Below, in pieces: positions 48,301 to 59,040 of a DNA stretch of 64,000 nt. Below the pieces are notes generated by a model, which had not been told where the DNA came from, made no database searches, and was given only the letters and a program-made list of their open reading frames with translations. The stretch's first letter is position 1, and every line of letters begins with the position of its first letter. This stretch comes from an uncultured Chthonomonadales bacterium (GTDB lineage: Bacteria; Armatimonadota; Chthonomonadetes; Chthonomonadales; CAJBBX01): positions 62,001 to 126,000 of the forward strand of contig CALLMM010000011.1 in NCBI GenBank assembly GCA_938005745.1. The letters are read 5' to 3'. The position numbers and the translations under genes were made by a program.

Positions 48301-49132
48301 GCGGGTTAGCGCGCCCGTCTCCCGCCGTTGCGTAGTAGGTTACGCTCTGCTGCAGATCGTTGAGCTTGAAGGAGAAGAGATGAAAGCCGCCCTCAGCGGT
48401 GCGGGATGTCTGCGGGGTCGTCAGCTCCGCCTGCGCCCATCTGCCCTGATCGAAACGATAGTGCAGCACGGCGCGATCCGCCAGGTCGCCCCCGACTTTC
48501 ACGCCGAGAACCACATCCTCCCCCCGCGGGACTACCAGATCGCCGGGCGTTACCCATACCTGCGTGCGGGCATAGATGGGGATGTCCGCTCCCGGAAAGA
48601 GGATCCGCTGCGCCCATACCGCCATCGCGCCCGGAGCGAGCGCGATCTGCGCCAGCAGCGAAAATCCCATAAAACCGGCTGCGATCATCGGACGCTGTAT
48701 CAGGTTACCGGGAACGGCTTTCGCGAAGTTCAAGGGGGCTGCCAGGCGGTCGGTCTCACGCTGCAGAGAGGCGACAAACGCGGAGGAGTATCCGGCGGCT
48801 GCGCCTGCATGCGCCAGTTCAACGGTGGTGAGCAGGCGTTCGTCGAGCGCAGGATAGCGGCGCTCCACCATCGCCGCCAGCGCGGTATCGGGCAGACGCC
48901 TCCAGAGCGGACGCGCCACAAAAACCGCCGTCGAGACGATCAGTCCGATGATCAGCGTCACCAGCCAGGCGAGCCGTCCGCCGCTGGTCAGGGTCAGCAG
49001 CCGGTCGTTGTGAAAGGAGATCAGGATCAGCGCGGACATCACGGCGCAGACCGAGGCGGCGCCCGCCATGATCACCAGCGTTCGCCAGCGCCTGCGCGCC
49101 TCGTTCAGTTTCGCCTGAAGAGATTCGGACAT
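45359..49132 (-). CDS. DUF4175-like giant membrane coiled-coil protein
   Basis: The protein has 1257 residues. ATG 49132 was chosen because GGAGG lies 8 bases upstream; the open frame extends 33 codons further without support. It begins with two membrane helices (about 20-42 and 52-72), a third near 145-170, and a beta-rich outside domain (about 180-500). A very long Gln/Arg/Ala-rich coiled coil follows (about 520-1190), with a short C-terminal tail. This is the DUF4175 architecture. The Gln-rich coil is almost free of hydrophobic residues and probably extends through the periplasm. It is the first gene of the operon with the repeat protein and MoxR. Confidence 0.85.
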   Translation of the reverse strand: MSESLQAKLNEARRRWRTLVIMAGAASVCAVMSALILISFHNDRLLTLTSGGRLAWLVTLIIGLIVSTAVFVARPLWRRLPDTALAAMVERRYPALDERLLTTVELAHAGAAAGYSSAFVASLQRETDRLAAPLNFAKAVPGNLIQRPMIAAGFMGFSLLAQIALAPGAMAVWAQRILFPGADIPIYARTQVWVTPGDLVVPRGEDVVLGVKVGGDLADRAVLHYRFDQGRWAQAELTTPQTSRTAEGGFHLFSFKLNDLQQSVTYYATAGDGRANPHTVRVEDRPTILQVRLNLSYPSYTRRPPEVVEATAGNIVAPVGTRVQVQATASKPLQAVTMIGEGAKQEPWRVDGERAQGEMMVQKDMSYSLRLTDRNGFEAAPPPQYTVRAQPDEKPTVQIAKPGADLERTPAGVIQMRVTASDDYGVNELRLDYRVGQRRGSVPLPGADGSPKAAAAGPWQLGSLNLKPGDTLVYEAVARDNDTVSGPHTGRSASYRVTIVGAQEMRERLDSQMRQEEETLRQLIQRQREAQAQVQQAQRTGDRNRQSQAESAQRSLAQETVDLSRRMQQTNEQLRDNRLASSSSLQRREEASRSLEQLGRQAMPQASESIRRGALSEASRQQEQIRREMERLAQQASRAPDAAQMAQEAERLAREQQQLAEESALAKAQMGNRSPAQMSAQERARLNDLARRQAQLRAQTENLQNQVQQAARDASERGQQNASALQRASQQSRQAGTTQKQSAAQRNLQSGQPSEAEPQQSEAARDLQELAENLDQAAQQQQDAQMERRAEQLEQIADRLQRMATEQSRIARAIRSGPNTEQTRQLAREEQGLGRQAEQVSPQIKDVPRAQTSVNRARDLLNQAESQLEKNDADMAAPSAQEATRQLFQAALELRDAARKMQQQADARRMQRAVEQLAKEQRGLERQTEQLDRQRQNGQLSPSQQQRARQLAQQQSKLLERSQSLNSQMPTEAFKWALGEASRRMGNATRSLEQQNTGEDTQRQQEYAAQTLERIARSLAQQAQGAQQQAQSGGQQSSAEQQMSEAAGELRLAREMEAQIQQETTSLDQRRNRNPNRSMSADQQRELNYLNQAQRETQRITQRAAQQLRGNPEIAQGVQKAAEQMEDVMDMLQQSETGKPTQERQGQIVRMLDRAIGQTQQAMRQQRQQRAQQQQQQQSGQQQQLGGNQPASRTFAPVVEPKTGPFGAPDPRAGRMTDLSPRAQRAMREGRQERVPAEYRDLVNQYYKALSERGGGR

Positions 49133-49532
49133 CGTTGCTGCCTCCGTTCTGCGGTCTGATCGCGTCTGTCCTGTCTGATACGCCAAACGGCGCGCCCCCG
49201 GACGCGCGCCGCTGCCTGTCTGTCTGCTCACTATGTTATTAGAAGTACGTAAAGCCCAAAAGTTACATCACCGATTAGATTCTATCTGCGGCGTCTCACG
49301 GTTGAGCGCATACCCATCATATCAGAAGGACGAGAAAGCAACAAGACCCGTTCGCCCCCTTCGTTCACTGCAGCATGTCTGAACAGTCTACCGGCAGCCC
49401 TTCTGTCTCGGCGCTCAGGCATAACGAAACTTCGGAGGAGTAGCGGCAGAGTGGGACACCTCCAACCAGACACCCGCACAGCGGGCAAGACTCAGGCGGG
49501 ACTTCCCGGCAGAGGCGAAGAGTCGCCCGGTA
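49133..49532. other. 400-base gap between darA and the DUF4175 operon
   Basis: No gene is supported. On the minus strand it should contain the end of the darA transcript and the promoter of the DUF4175 operon. Only a small CCCGC-TGT-GCGGG hairpin (near 49475-49487) and an AT-rich patch (49230-49280) stand out. Confidence 0.5.
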
Positions 49533-49862
49533 TCAGAACCGCTCGAACCGCTCGACATCCACCACGAAGACCACCGCTCCTCCCACCAGCACCTTGACCG
49601 GCGAGGGCATAAAGGTTCCGACCGGAGCCGCGTCGGGAGGCAGCACATTGACGAACTGCTCGCGGGTTTTGCAGCTATCGCCGATCACCTGCAGCACTCT
49701 GTCAACCTCCTTCTCCTCCACGCCGATCAACAGGGTTACATTGCCTTCGCGCAGAAAGCCTCCGGTACTGCCGATCTTGGTGAATTTGAAGCCGTTTCGC
49801 AGCAGCGATTCGGTGATCTTGTTCTTATCGCGATCGTGCACAACCGTTATGACGAGTTTCAT
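49533..49862 (-). CDS. darA: Cyclic-di-AMP receptor (DarA/PstA family)
   Basis: The protein has 109 residues from the ATG at 49862, preceded by GGGGAGGTAGT; an upstream in-frame start at 49883 lacks such a site. MKLVITVVHDRDKNKITESL, KIGSTGGFLREGNVTLLIGVE and the C-terminal GGAVVFVVDVERFERF match the PII-like c-di-AMP receptor family at its standard length. It implies that the organism makes c-di-AMP. The tmk gene lies 57 bases upstream, the same order as tmk-darA in Bacillus. Confidence 0.93.
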   Translation of the reverse strand: MKLVITVVHDRDKNKITESLLRNGFKFTKIGSTGGFLREGNVTLLIGVEEKEVDRVLQVIGDSCKTREQFVNVLPPDAAPVGTFMPSPVKVLVGGAVVFVVDVERFERF

Positions 49863-49919
49863 ACTACCTCCCCTTTCCGCCACAGAACAGGGCGAAAGAC
49901 GGACACGACACCCCGGCTT

Positions 49920-50537
49920 TCACCCTGCAGATCGGATCGCCTCCTGAACCGCTTTCAGGATATCGGCATGGATCGCCTCGACCGAACGCGCCGCATCCAC
50001 CACCCGAAAACGCTCCGGGAAGAGCCGCGCCTCCGAAAGATAGCCCATCCGCACGCGATGATGAAAATCCCTGCTCTCCGCCTCCATCCGGTTGCGGTCG
50101 GACTGTCGGGACAGCCCGCACTCGACCGGCAGATCCAGCAGAATGGTCAGCGCGGGCGTCAGGCTGCCGGTCGCGAAGTCGTTGAGTCGTCTTACCCACG
50201 CCAGATCATGCCCGCGCGCATAGCCCTGATAGGCGACTGTGGAGTCGATGTAGCGATCGCACAGGACGATCGCTTCCGCCTGCAGGCGCGGGCGCAGTAC
50301 CCGCTCCGCATGCTGCGCCCGCGCCGCCAGAAAGACCAGCAGTTCAGCGGTCGGGGTTACCGGCGCATCGGCTGCGAGCACCACCGCGCGCAGAGCCTCC
50401 GCTACCGGGTCGCCCCCCGGCTCGCGCGTCGTGAAGACCCTCTTCCCCTGCGACAGGAGATGATCCTGCAGCAGACGGATCTGCGTCGTCTTTCCCGCGC
50501 CCTCGATACCTTCGAATGTGATGAACAGACCGGTCAT
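49920..50537 (-). CDS. tmk: Thymidylate kinase
   Basis: It phosphorylates dTMP to dTDP. The protein has 205 residues from the ATG at 50537; the open frame extends 22 codons further with a non-conserved Cys/Arg-rich sequence. The P-loop FEGIEGAGKTT (about 7-17), the dTMP-site CDRYIDSTVAYQG and the lid segment SDRNRMEAESRDFHHRVR are present. The ribosome-binding site is weak. Its neighbour darA has the same strand and a short spacing, indicating an operon. Confidence 0.95.
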   Translation of the reverse strand: MTGLFITFEGIEGAGKTTQIRLLQDHLLSQGKRVFTTREPGGDPVAEALRAVVLAADAPVTPTAELLVFLAARAQHAERVLRPRLQAEAIVLCDRYIDSTVAYQGYARGHDLAWVRRLNDFATGSLTPALTILLDLPVECGLSRQSDRNRMEAESRDFHHRVRMGYLSEARLFPERFRVVDAARSVEAIHADILKAVQEAIRSAG

Positions 50538-50610
50538 AGCGGGCAGTCCTGTTCGCCAACGGCGCGGGCGGGATCGCTCTGCACAGGCTCCTCCTCCGCA
50601 CAACGACGCG

Positions 50611-50696
50611 AGATTGCTTCGGTCGGCTTACGCCTCCCTCGCAATGACGGGAAGGGGTCGCCTATCGCCTCCCTCGCAATGACGGGAGGGGGTCGC
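50611..50696. repeat. Two-unit array of the GTCATTGCGAG repeat family
   Basis: Two direct copies of CGCCTCCCTCGCAATGACGG start at 50631 and 50666 (35-base period), preceded by AGATTGCTTCGGTCGGCTTA (50611-50630). This is the reverse complement of the unit at 4284-4390, with the same order of elements. It lies between tmk and the R3H ATPase gene. Confidence 0.85.
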
Positions 50697-50724
50697 TGAT
50701 GCTGTCGTTACGCGCCATACGCCC

Positions 50725-52374
50725 TCACGAGGCTGGCAGTATGCGAACCCGACGGCGCGGCTCCACGCCGATGCTCTCCGAAAGCAGTTTATGCTTTTCG
50801 ACGATCTGGTGCTGCAGGCGGCGCGTATAGCTGTTCTGCGGGGACAGCTCTACCGGTTCACCGGTACTGAGCGCGCGCTGCACTCCCTCCTCCGCCTCGC
50901 GCATAGCGTCCTCGGTGAACCCCTTCTCCAGCGCGCCGGTCTGGAAGATGTCCCGGATGGCGGAGACGACCTGCGTGTAGGTGTTGCTCTTGATGATGTA
51001 GGTCGGCAGGTTTCGCGCCGCTCCCTCGCGCATCTTCGCCGGCTCGCGGCGGTAGTTGGCTTTCAGGGCGATGATGACATCGGCTTCGTTCACATCCCGG
51101 GCGATGATGGCGGGGACGCGGCTCTCCAGTATCGCCCGATCCAGCCGGTTACGATTGACGCCGTAGGGAAAGATCTTCAGAGTCGTCGGCGTCTCCCGGC
51201 GAATAGCAGGTGAAGCCGGCGCGCGAAAACCCTCTCTTCCGGATCGCTCTACAGGCGCGTACTCCTCTTCCTCGTCGCACTCCTCCTCCTCGACCTGGTT
51301 TCGATCCCTGCGATAGGCGTCCGCCTTCTGCACGACCTCGATCTCGCCTTCGGGATTGCGAACACGGATCTCCGGACGCGGACTCTGCCCGCGTAGCATT
51401 CGGTCCACCGTCTGCATCACGTCGTGGTGGATCGCCAGCTTGTCCATGTCCATGATCTCGATCACCACGTCGAAGGTCGGCGGGGCTTTGCGCTCCAGCA
51501 CGGTCTTCTGCGTTCCGCGCCGCCGCGCCTCGTCATCCGAGAGGGTTACCGCCTGAATGCCGCCGATCAGATCGCACAGCGTCGGGTTGACCAGAAGGTT
51601 CTCGAGACTGTTGCCGTGCGCGGTTCCCACCAGCATGACGCCGCGTTCGGCGATGGTGCGCGCCGCAAACGCCTCCTGCTCCGTGCCGATCTCATCAATG
51701 ACGATCACCTCCGGCATGTGGTTTTCGACCGCCTCGATCATGACGGCGTGCTGCAGCGACGGCTCCGCCACCTGCATCCTGCGCGCCCGTCCGATTGCCG
51801 GGTGCGGAATATCCCCGTCTCCGGCGATCTCATTGGAGGTGTCCACGATCACCACCCGCTTTTTCAGCTCTTCAGACAGCACGCGGGCGACCTCGCGCAG
51901 TTTGGTGGTCTTGCCCCGACCGGGACGCCCCAGCATCAGAATGCTCTTGCCGCTCTCAACGACATCCTGAATGATGTCTATCGTTCCATAGACGGCGCGT
52001 CCGATCCGGCAGGTCAGACCGACGATCTTTCCCACGCGGTTGCGAATGGCGGAGATGCGGTGAAGGGTGCGCTCGATCCCGGCGCGGTTATCCTTGCCAA
52101 ACGCGCCAACTCGATTGACGACATACTCGATATCGTACTCGGTTACATACTCCTCGCCCAGCTCAACGACCCGCTCCGGAAAGCGCGCCTCCGGGATTCG
52201 CCCCAGATCCAGCACAATCTCCAGAAGGTCATCCAGACTGCCGGAGCGCTCCAGGTTCTCACGGACTGCCGGAGGCAGCACATCCAGCAGTTGCGACAGG
52301 TTGTCAGTGATCTTCTGTTGTTTCACGATCAGTTCGCGGGAGCTTCGTAGTCCCGCCTCCAGGTGAGTACTCAA
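50725..52374 (-). CDS. Ycf45/SpoIIIAA-like ATPase with C-terminal R3H domain
   Basis: The protein has about 549 residues. A P-loop ATPase of the SpoIIIAA/Ycf45 type occupies about 110-330: Walker [32 protein letters not shown] and Walker B VIVIDEIG. An acidic, low-complexity linker and a DNA/RNA-binding-like region follow. The C terminus carries an R3H-like motif ([15 protein letters not shown]) that binds single-stranded nucleic acid. The start is uncertain: the longest frame begins at TTG 52374 without a ribosome-binding site, and GTG 52326 is an alternative. The repeat pair lies between this gene and tmk. Confidence 0.82.
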   Translation of the reverse strand: MSTHLEAGLRSSRELIVKQQKITDNLSQLLDVLPPAVRENLERSGSLDDLLEIVLDLGRIPEARFPERVVELGEEYVTEYDIEYVVNRVGAFGKDNRAGIERTLHRISAIRNRVGKIVGLTCRIGRAVYGTIDIIQDVVESGKSILMLGRPGRGKTTKLREVARVLSEELKKRVVIVDTSNEIAGDGDIPHPAIGRARRMQVAEPSLQHAVMIEAVENHMPEVIVIDEIGTEQEAFAARTIAERGVMLVGTAHGNSLENLLVNPTLCDLIGGIQAVTLSDDEARRRGTQKTVLERKAPPTFDVVIEIMDMDKLAIHHDVMQTVDRMLRGQSPRPEIRVRNPEGEIEVVQKADAYRRDRNQVEEEECDEEEEYAPVERSGREGFRAPASPAIRRETPTTLKIFPYGVNRNRLDRAILESRVPAIIARDVNEADVIIALKANYRREPAKMREGAARNLPTYIIKSNTYTQVVSAIRDIFQTGALEKGFTEDAMREAEEGVQRALSTGEPVELSPQNSYTRRLQHQIVEKHKLLSESIGVEPRRRVRILPAS

Positions 52375-52765
52375 GGGGGTTCTTCATAACTCCTTATGCA
52401 GGCGCCGCAGCGCCTGAAAATAGACGGCGAGCGCAGAACGGACGGTCTCCTGCCTGTAGCCATCGCCCACGAACGGCAGTCAGAAAGGCTCTCCCCCAGC
52501 ATCGGCTGCGGAAACGATTCTTCAGAAACAGACCGGAGCGATTTCACACTCTCACTGTTAATTATCTGCGCTCCGAACCTGCAGTTCCCCTGGCTACCAT
52601 CATACCAATTACTTCTTCGTTTTTCAAGTTCGCCGCGCCGATTTCCAGGTCATCCACCGTTTCGCGCCACCACGCCGCCCTGTGAAACCGCTTCGGACAT
52701 ACCGATAATTGCGCCAGAAGTGCGCATAAAAAGCGCGACGTGCTCGGTGATCTGGCGTGTCAGGG

Positions 52766-52795
52766 TTGCCCTGACGGTGCAATTTCAGCTATAAT
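52766..52795 (+). promoter_or_regulatory. Promoter of the membrane pyrophosphatase gene
   Basis: A -10 box TATAAT (52790-52795) lies 18 bases after TTGCCC (52766-52771). The message would carry a leader of about 180 bases. The rest of the 607-base gap (52375-52981) shows no gene; 52375-52760 holds nothing recognisable apart from the upstream region of the R3H ATPase gene. Confidence 0.6.
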
Positions 52796-52888
52796 AACTA
52801 CCAGAAGCACGCGCTGACCTCGATTGAGCCATCAAACCTGCATCTACGGCGTGCATTGCGGATATTCAGAAGCGCCCATGCAAGCCCG

Positions 52889-52913
52889 GGATACGCACAG
52901 AACGTATCCTTTT
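52889..52913 (+). terminator. Attenuator-like hairpin in the pyrophosphatase leader
   Basis: GGATACG (52889-52895) pairs with CGTATCC (52903-52909) around a 7-base loop and is followed directly by TTTT. It lies between the promoter and the start codon, the place expected for a conditional terminator. No known riboswitch consensus was recognised upstream. Confidence 0.5.
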
Positions 52914-52981
52914 CCATAAAGTCCCCATACTGCCAACGCTCCAAGGATGTGGCGTAATCCCAAGGAGGACTTGCAGTCACC

Positions 52982-55768
<2,787 letters not shown>

Positions 55769-55794
55769 GCTTCCCAATACCTGTTCCGTAAACG

Positions 55795-55826
55795 CAGCCG
55801 GACGGAGCGTTCCGTCCGGCTGTTTC
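55795..55826 (+). terminator. Intrinsic terminator after hppA
   Basis: A perfect 12-bp stem, CAGCCGGACGGA with TCCGTCCGGCTG, has a GCGT loop and the tail TTTCT. It lies between converging genes and may serve both strands. Confidence 0.85.
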
Positions 55827-55851
55827 TACGCTGCCCAAAGAGCCGCAGAGA

Positions 55852-56670
55852 TCAAACGGCCGGTCCAGAGGGCGGATAGGAGCCGGGCGGAGGCATATTC
55901 GGAGCCGCTCCTCCCAGGAAGAAGTCACGATAGGTCAGCGCGATGGAGAGCACATATACCGGATAGGTGAACAGCACGCCGATGCAGCAGGCGAGCAGTC
56001 CAAGACCGCCGATTATGCTCGCAACCACATAAAACAGCACCGCCATCAACGCCTGGCTCTTCAGCGTCTCCACGCTCAACTTGATCGCGTCCAGCCCCTG
56101 GATCCCCCGATCCGCCACCAGCGGAGCCGCAAACATCGTCATTCCGTAGACGATCCAGGTGAACACCAGAACCGGTAGGGTGGTGAGAAAGCCAGGAATG
56201 GGCAGGATGCCCAGCAGGTTGGGGATACTGGCAATCGCGCTGATGATGACCCCGATTGTCAGGAGCGGTCCCGCGACATCCATCACGCTGAACAGATCAC
56301 CTGCAGTGAACGGCTCGTTGCGCATCTGTTTGATCGCCATCCGGTACATCCCGCCCAGAAAGAAGACCATCACCGTTCCAGCCAGGATGCTGATGATCAG
56401 TCCAAAGAAGGTGCTGACCAGACGAACCGTAAAGTTTTGAATCATGCCGGACCCGGTCGCTCCTCCTGCAACCGAAACCGAAACGATAACGGCGGTCTGA
56501 ACCGCCACCAGAACCGCTAAAACCGCACCGATACAGAACAGACTGATCAGAGAGGCGAGCGCCCAGTTTCCAATCTGACGCTGCATCATACTGAACGCCT
56601 CGCCGATCACATCAAAACGGATCTGCGCCGGGCGACCATACATCGGCGCGCCGCCACCGGGGACTGCCAT
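55852..56670 (-). CDS. Polytopic membrane protein of unknown function
   Basis: The protein has 272 residues from the ATG at 56670, where AGGAGGT lies 5 bases upstream; the open frame extends a further 64 codons without a good site. About five to six membrane helices follow a short cytoplasmic start (MAVPGGGAPMYGRPAQ). The C terminus is Pro/Gly-rich (NMPPPGSYPPSGP). The helix pattern with a late SLETLKSQ-like amphipathic segment resembles DUF975-like or glycerophosphoryl-diester-phosphodiesterase membrane-domain families, but no assignment is safe. It is divergent from ruvC and convergent with hppA. Confidence 0.75.
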   Translation of the reverse strand: MAVPGGGAPMYGRPAQIRFDVIGEAFSMMQRQIGNWALASLISLFCIGAVLAVLVAVQTAVIVSVSVAGGATGSGMIQNFTVRLVSTFFGLIISILAGTVMVFFLGGMYRMAIKQMRNEPFTAGDLFSVMDVAGPLLTIGVIISAIASIPNLLGILPIPGFLTTLPVLVFTWIVYGMTMFAAPLVADRGIQGLDAIKLSVETLKSQALMAVLFYVVASIIGGLGLLACCIGVLFTYPVYVLSIALTYRDFFLGGAAPNMPPPGSYPPSGPAV

Positions 56671-56827
56671 ATCTGACCTCCTCATGAAGATAGGACGCGC
56701 TGGCGAAAGCGCAGCACACGCTAGATAGTTCCCATCGCCGAAGTCGAGTTCCTTCCCGACTTTCCGCGACAAGGGATTCGGCAGGCTTCTGGCGAACCTC
56801 TTTCCGTCACGATTCCGGAGGAGCAGA

Positions 56828-57316
56828 GTGATTATTCTCGGCCTCGATCCCGGCATCGCCACGACGGGCTACGGAGTGCTGCAAAAGGAGGGGCAGAGAC
56901 TGACAGCGCTGGACTACGGCGCGATCGTAACCCCGCCCCATGAGGCGCCTCCTGCGCGTCTGCTGGCGATCTATAACCGGCTCATCGGTCTGCTGGAGCT
57001 GCACCAGCCGGACGCGCTGGTGACGGAGCGGCTCTTTTTCGCCCGTAATGAGACGACCGCTTTCGGCGTAGGACGCACCATCGGCGTCGCGCTGCTGGCG
57101 GCGGCGCAGCGCGGCATCGCCTGGGTGGAGTATACGCCCCCGGAGGTCAAGCAGGCGGTCGTCGGCTACGGCAACGCCGAGAAGAAGCAGGTGCAGTTCA
57201 TGATCCAGCGCCTGCTGAATCTGCCCGTGCCTCCCAAACCCGATGACGCCGCCGATGCGCTTGCGATCGCCATCTGTCACGCCCACTCCGCCCTGACGCT
57301 GCCGAACAGACGCTGA
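56828..57316 (+). CDS. ruvC: Holliday junction resolvase RuvC
   Basis: The protein has 162 residues from GTG 56828, preceded by GGAGGAG. It cuts Holliday junctions produced by recombination. The acidic active-site residues are visible: D7 in GLDPG, E67 in VTERLFF and the Asp pair in KPDDAADALAIAICH. ruvA and ruvB are not adjacent. An EamA-like gene follows 15 bases later. Confidence 0.94.
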   Translation: MIILGLDPGIATTGYGVLQKEGQRLTALDYGAIVTPPHEAPPARLLAIYNRLIGLLELHQPDALVTERLFFARNETTAFGVGRTIGVALLAAAQRGIAWVEYTPPEVKQAVVGYGNAEKKQVQFMIQRLLNLPVPPKPDDAADALAIAICHAHSALTLPNRR

Positions 57317-57331
57317 CAACGCGCTATTTTC

Positions 57332-57766
57332 ATGGAGACAGCCTTGCCTGCCTGGTTGATCTACTGCATTCTGACGCTGCTGCTGTGGGGACTGTGGGCG
57401 TTTTTGCCCCGACTGGCGACGCGCACGCTGGACACCACCTCCACCCTCTTTTTTCAACAGATGGGCGCGCTGTTAGCCACCCTGTGCGTGCTGGCGACGG
57501 CGGGATTCCGGATCAAACCGGAGATGAAGGGCATCTCCTGGGCGATGCTGACCGGCATGCTGGGCGTCTTCGGGCTGCTCTGCTTCCTGCAGGCGGTTAC
57601 CCGCTATCGCCTCTCGGTGGTCGTGATGGTAACCGCGCTCTACCCGTTGATCACGGTCGGGTTGAGCGTGCTCATCCTGCGCGAAAAGCTGACCGCGCTG
57701 CAATGGCTGGGCGTTGCGCTCGCAATGGCAGCCATTCTGCTGATGTCCGCGCCGTCGGAGTCGTAA
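57332..57766 (+). CDS. Small EamA-family transporter (single repeat)
   Basis: The protein has 144 residues with about four to five membrane helices, matching one repeat of the EamA drug/metabolite transporter fold, so it probably dimerises. The last part (LREKLTALQWLGVALAMAAILLM) is the typical EamA end. ATG 57332 has no ribosome-binding site; TTG 57344, four codons later, has GGAGA in good position and may be the true start. It follows ruvC closely. Confidence 0.82.
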   Translation: METALPAWLIYCILTLLLWGLWAFLPRLATRTLDTTSTLFFQQMGALLATLCVLATAGFRIKPEMKGISWAMLTGMLGVFGLLCFLQAVTRYRLSVVVMVTALYPLITVGLSVLILREKLTALQWLGVALAMAAILLMSAPSES

Positions 57767-57802
57767 CGGCGACCTGCGGCATTTCACGAAGATACACAGG
57801 AG

Positions 57803-59035
57803 ATGACAATGACGATGACCGATTCCCGATTGGCGGTGGATGGCGGGCGGAAGACCCGCGAAAAGCCCTGGCGCGAGTGGCCCGTCTATGATGAGCGTGA
57901 GGAGAGAGCCTTGCTGGAGGTGCTGCACAGCGGACAGTGGTGGTCGGTCGGAGGGAAGAAGGTTCCGGAGTTTGAGGAGGCGTTCGCCCGTTTTCACGAC
58001 GCGAAATACGGTATCTGCGTCACCAACGGAACCGCCGCGCTGGAGGTGGCTCTGCGCGCCCTAGGGATCGGCTGCGGCGACGAGGTGATCGTCCCTCCCT
58101 ACACCTTTATTGCGACCGCCTCCAGCGTTCTGGCGGTCTCCGCCACGCCCGTCTTCGTGGACATCGAGCCGCACAGCCTGAATATTGATCCGAAGGCGAT
58201 CGAAGCCGCGATCACGCCCCGCACAAAAGCGATCATCCCCGTGCATATCGCCGGATGCCCGGCGGACATGGACGGCGTTCTGGAGGCAGCGCGAAAGCAC
58301 AACCTGTTCGTGATCGAGGATGCGGCGCAGGCGCATGCCGCCGCGTGGAAAGGGCGGCGCGTCGGCGCCATCGGCGATGTCGGAACCTTCAGTTTTCAGG
58401 CGAGCAAGAACCTGAATGCGGGCGAGGGCGGCATCGTGATCACTAACGACGAGACCATTGCGGATAAGGTCTGGTCGGTGCATAACGTGGGTCGAACGCG
58501 ATCCGGAAAGTGGTATGAGCATCATGTTCTGGGCGGCAACTTCCGCATGACCGAATGGCAGGCGGCGATTTTGCTCGCGCAGCTCACCCGGCTGGAGGAG
58601 CAGACGGCGACCCGCACGGCAAACGCTCGCTGTCTCACCGAACAGCTGTCGCAGATTCCCGGCATCCTCACGCTCCAGACCGACAGCCGCGTGACCACCC
58701 ACGCCTACCATCTCTACGCCTTCCGCTACGACCCGGCGGGCTTCGGCGGCAGATCGCGCGAAGAGTTCCTGCGCGCGCTCAACGCCGAGGGCGTCCCCGC
58801 CAGTTCCGGGTATGTTCCGCTCTACAAAGAGGTGGTTTTCCAGCGCAAGACCGCCGGACAGGGAGCCTGGTGCCGCGCCGGTCGCCCGATAGACTACGGG
58901 GCGGTCAACTGCCCGGTCTGCGAACAGGTCTGCAGGGACGCCGTCTGGCTGTTCCAGTCCCTGCTGCTGGGGGACCGGGAGGATATGCAGGACATCGCCG
59001 CCGCCGTTCAAAAAATTCAGAAAGCCTGGGGATAG
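57803..59035 (+). CDS. DegT/DnrJ/EryC1-family PLP aminotransferase
   Basis: The protein has 410 residues. It is a PLP-dependent enzyme acting on keto-sugars or related compounds. Visible motifs are TNGTAALEVALRALGIG, DEVIVPPYTFIATA, the cofactor-ring-stacking VIEDAAQAHAA and SFQASKNLNAGEGG with the Schiff-base Lys. Three in-frame ATGs (57803, 57809, 57815) follow AGGAGA, and the second has the best spacing. Close relatives make amino sugars or aminohydroxybenzoate; the actual substrate is not predictable. The following propeller/toroid gene starts 5 bases after its stop. Confidence 0.9.
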   Translation: MTMTMTDSRLAVDGGRKTREKPWREWPVYDEREERALLEVLHSGQWWSVGGKKVPEFEEAFARFHDAKYGICVTNGTAALEVALRALGIGCGDEVIVPPYTFIATASSVLAVSATPVFVDIEPHSLNIDPKAIEAAITPRTKAIIPVHIAGCPADMDGVLEAARKHNLFVIEDAAQAHAAAWKGRRVGAIGDVGTFSFQASKNLNAGEGGIVITNDETIADKVWSVHNVGRTRSGKWYEHHVLGGNFRMTEWQAAILLAQLTRLEEQTATRTANARCLTEQLSQIPGILTLQTDSRVTTHAYHLYAFRYDPAGFGGRSREEFLRALNAEGVPASSGYVPLYKEVVFQRKTAGQGAWCRAGRPIDYGAVNCPVCEQVCRDAVWLFQSLLLGDREDMQDIAAAVQKIQKAWG

Positions 59036-59040
59036 AAGCG

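Noticed and set aside
58555-59040. 162-codon N-terminal extension of the propeller/toroid gene
   Set aside because: It overlaps the DegT aminotransferase gene out of frame and has an Arg/Pro-rich shadow composition; ATG 59041 follows that gene's stop directly.
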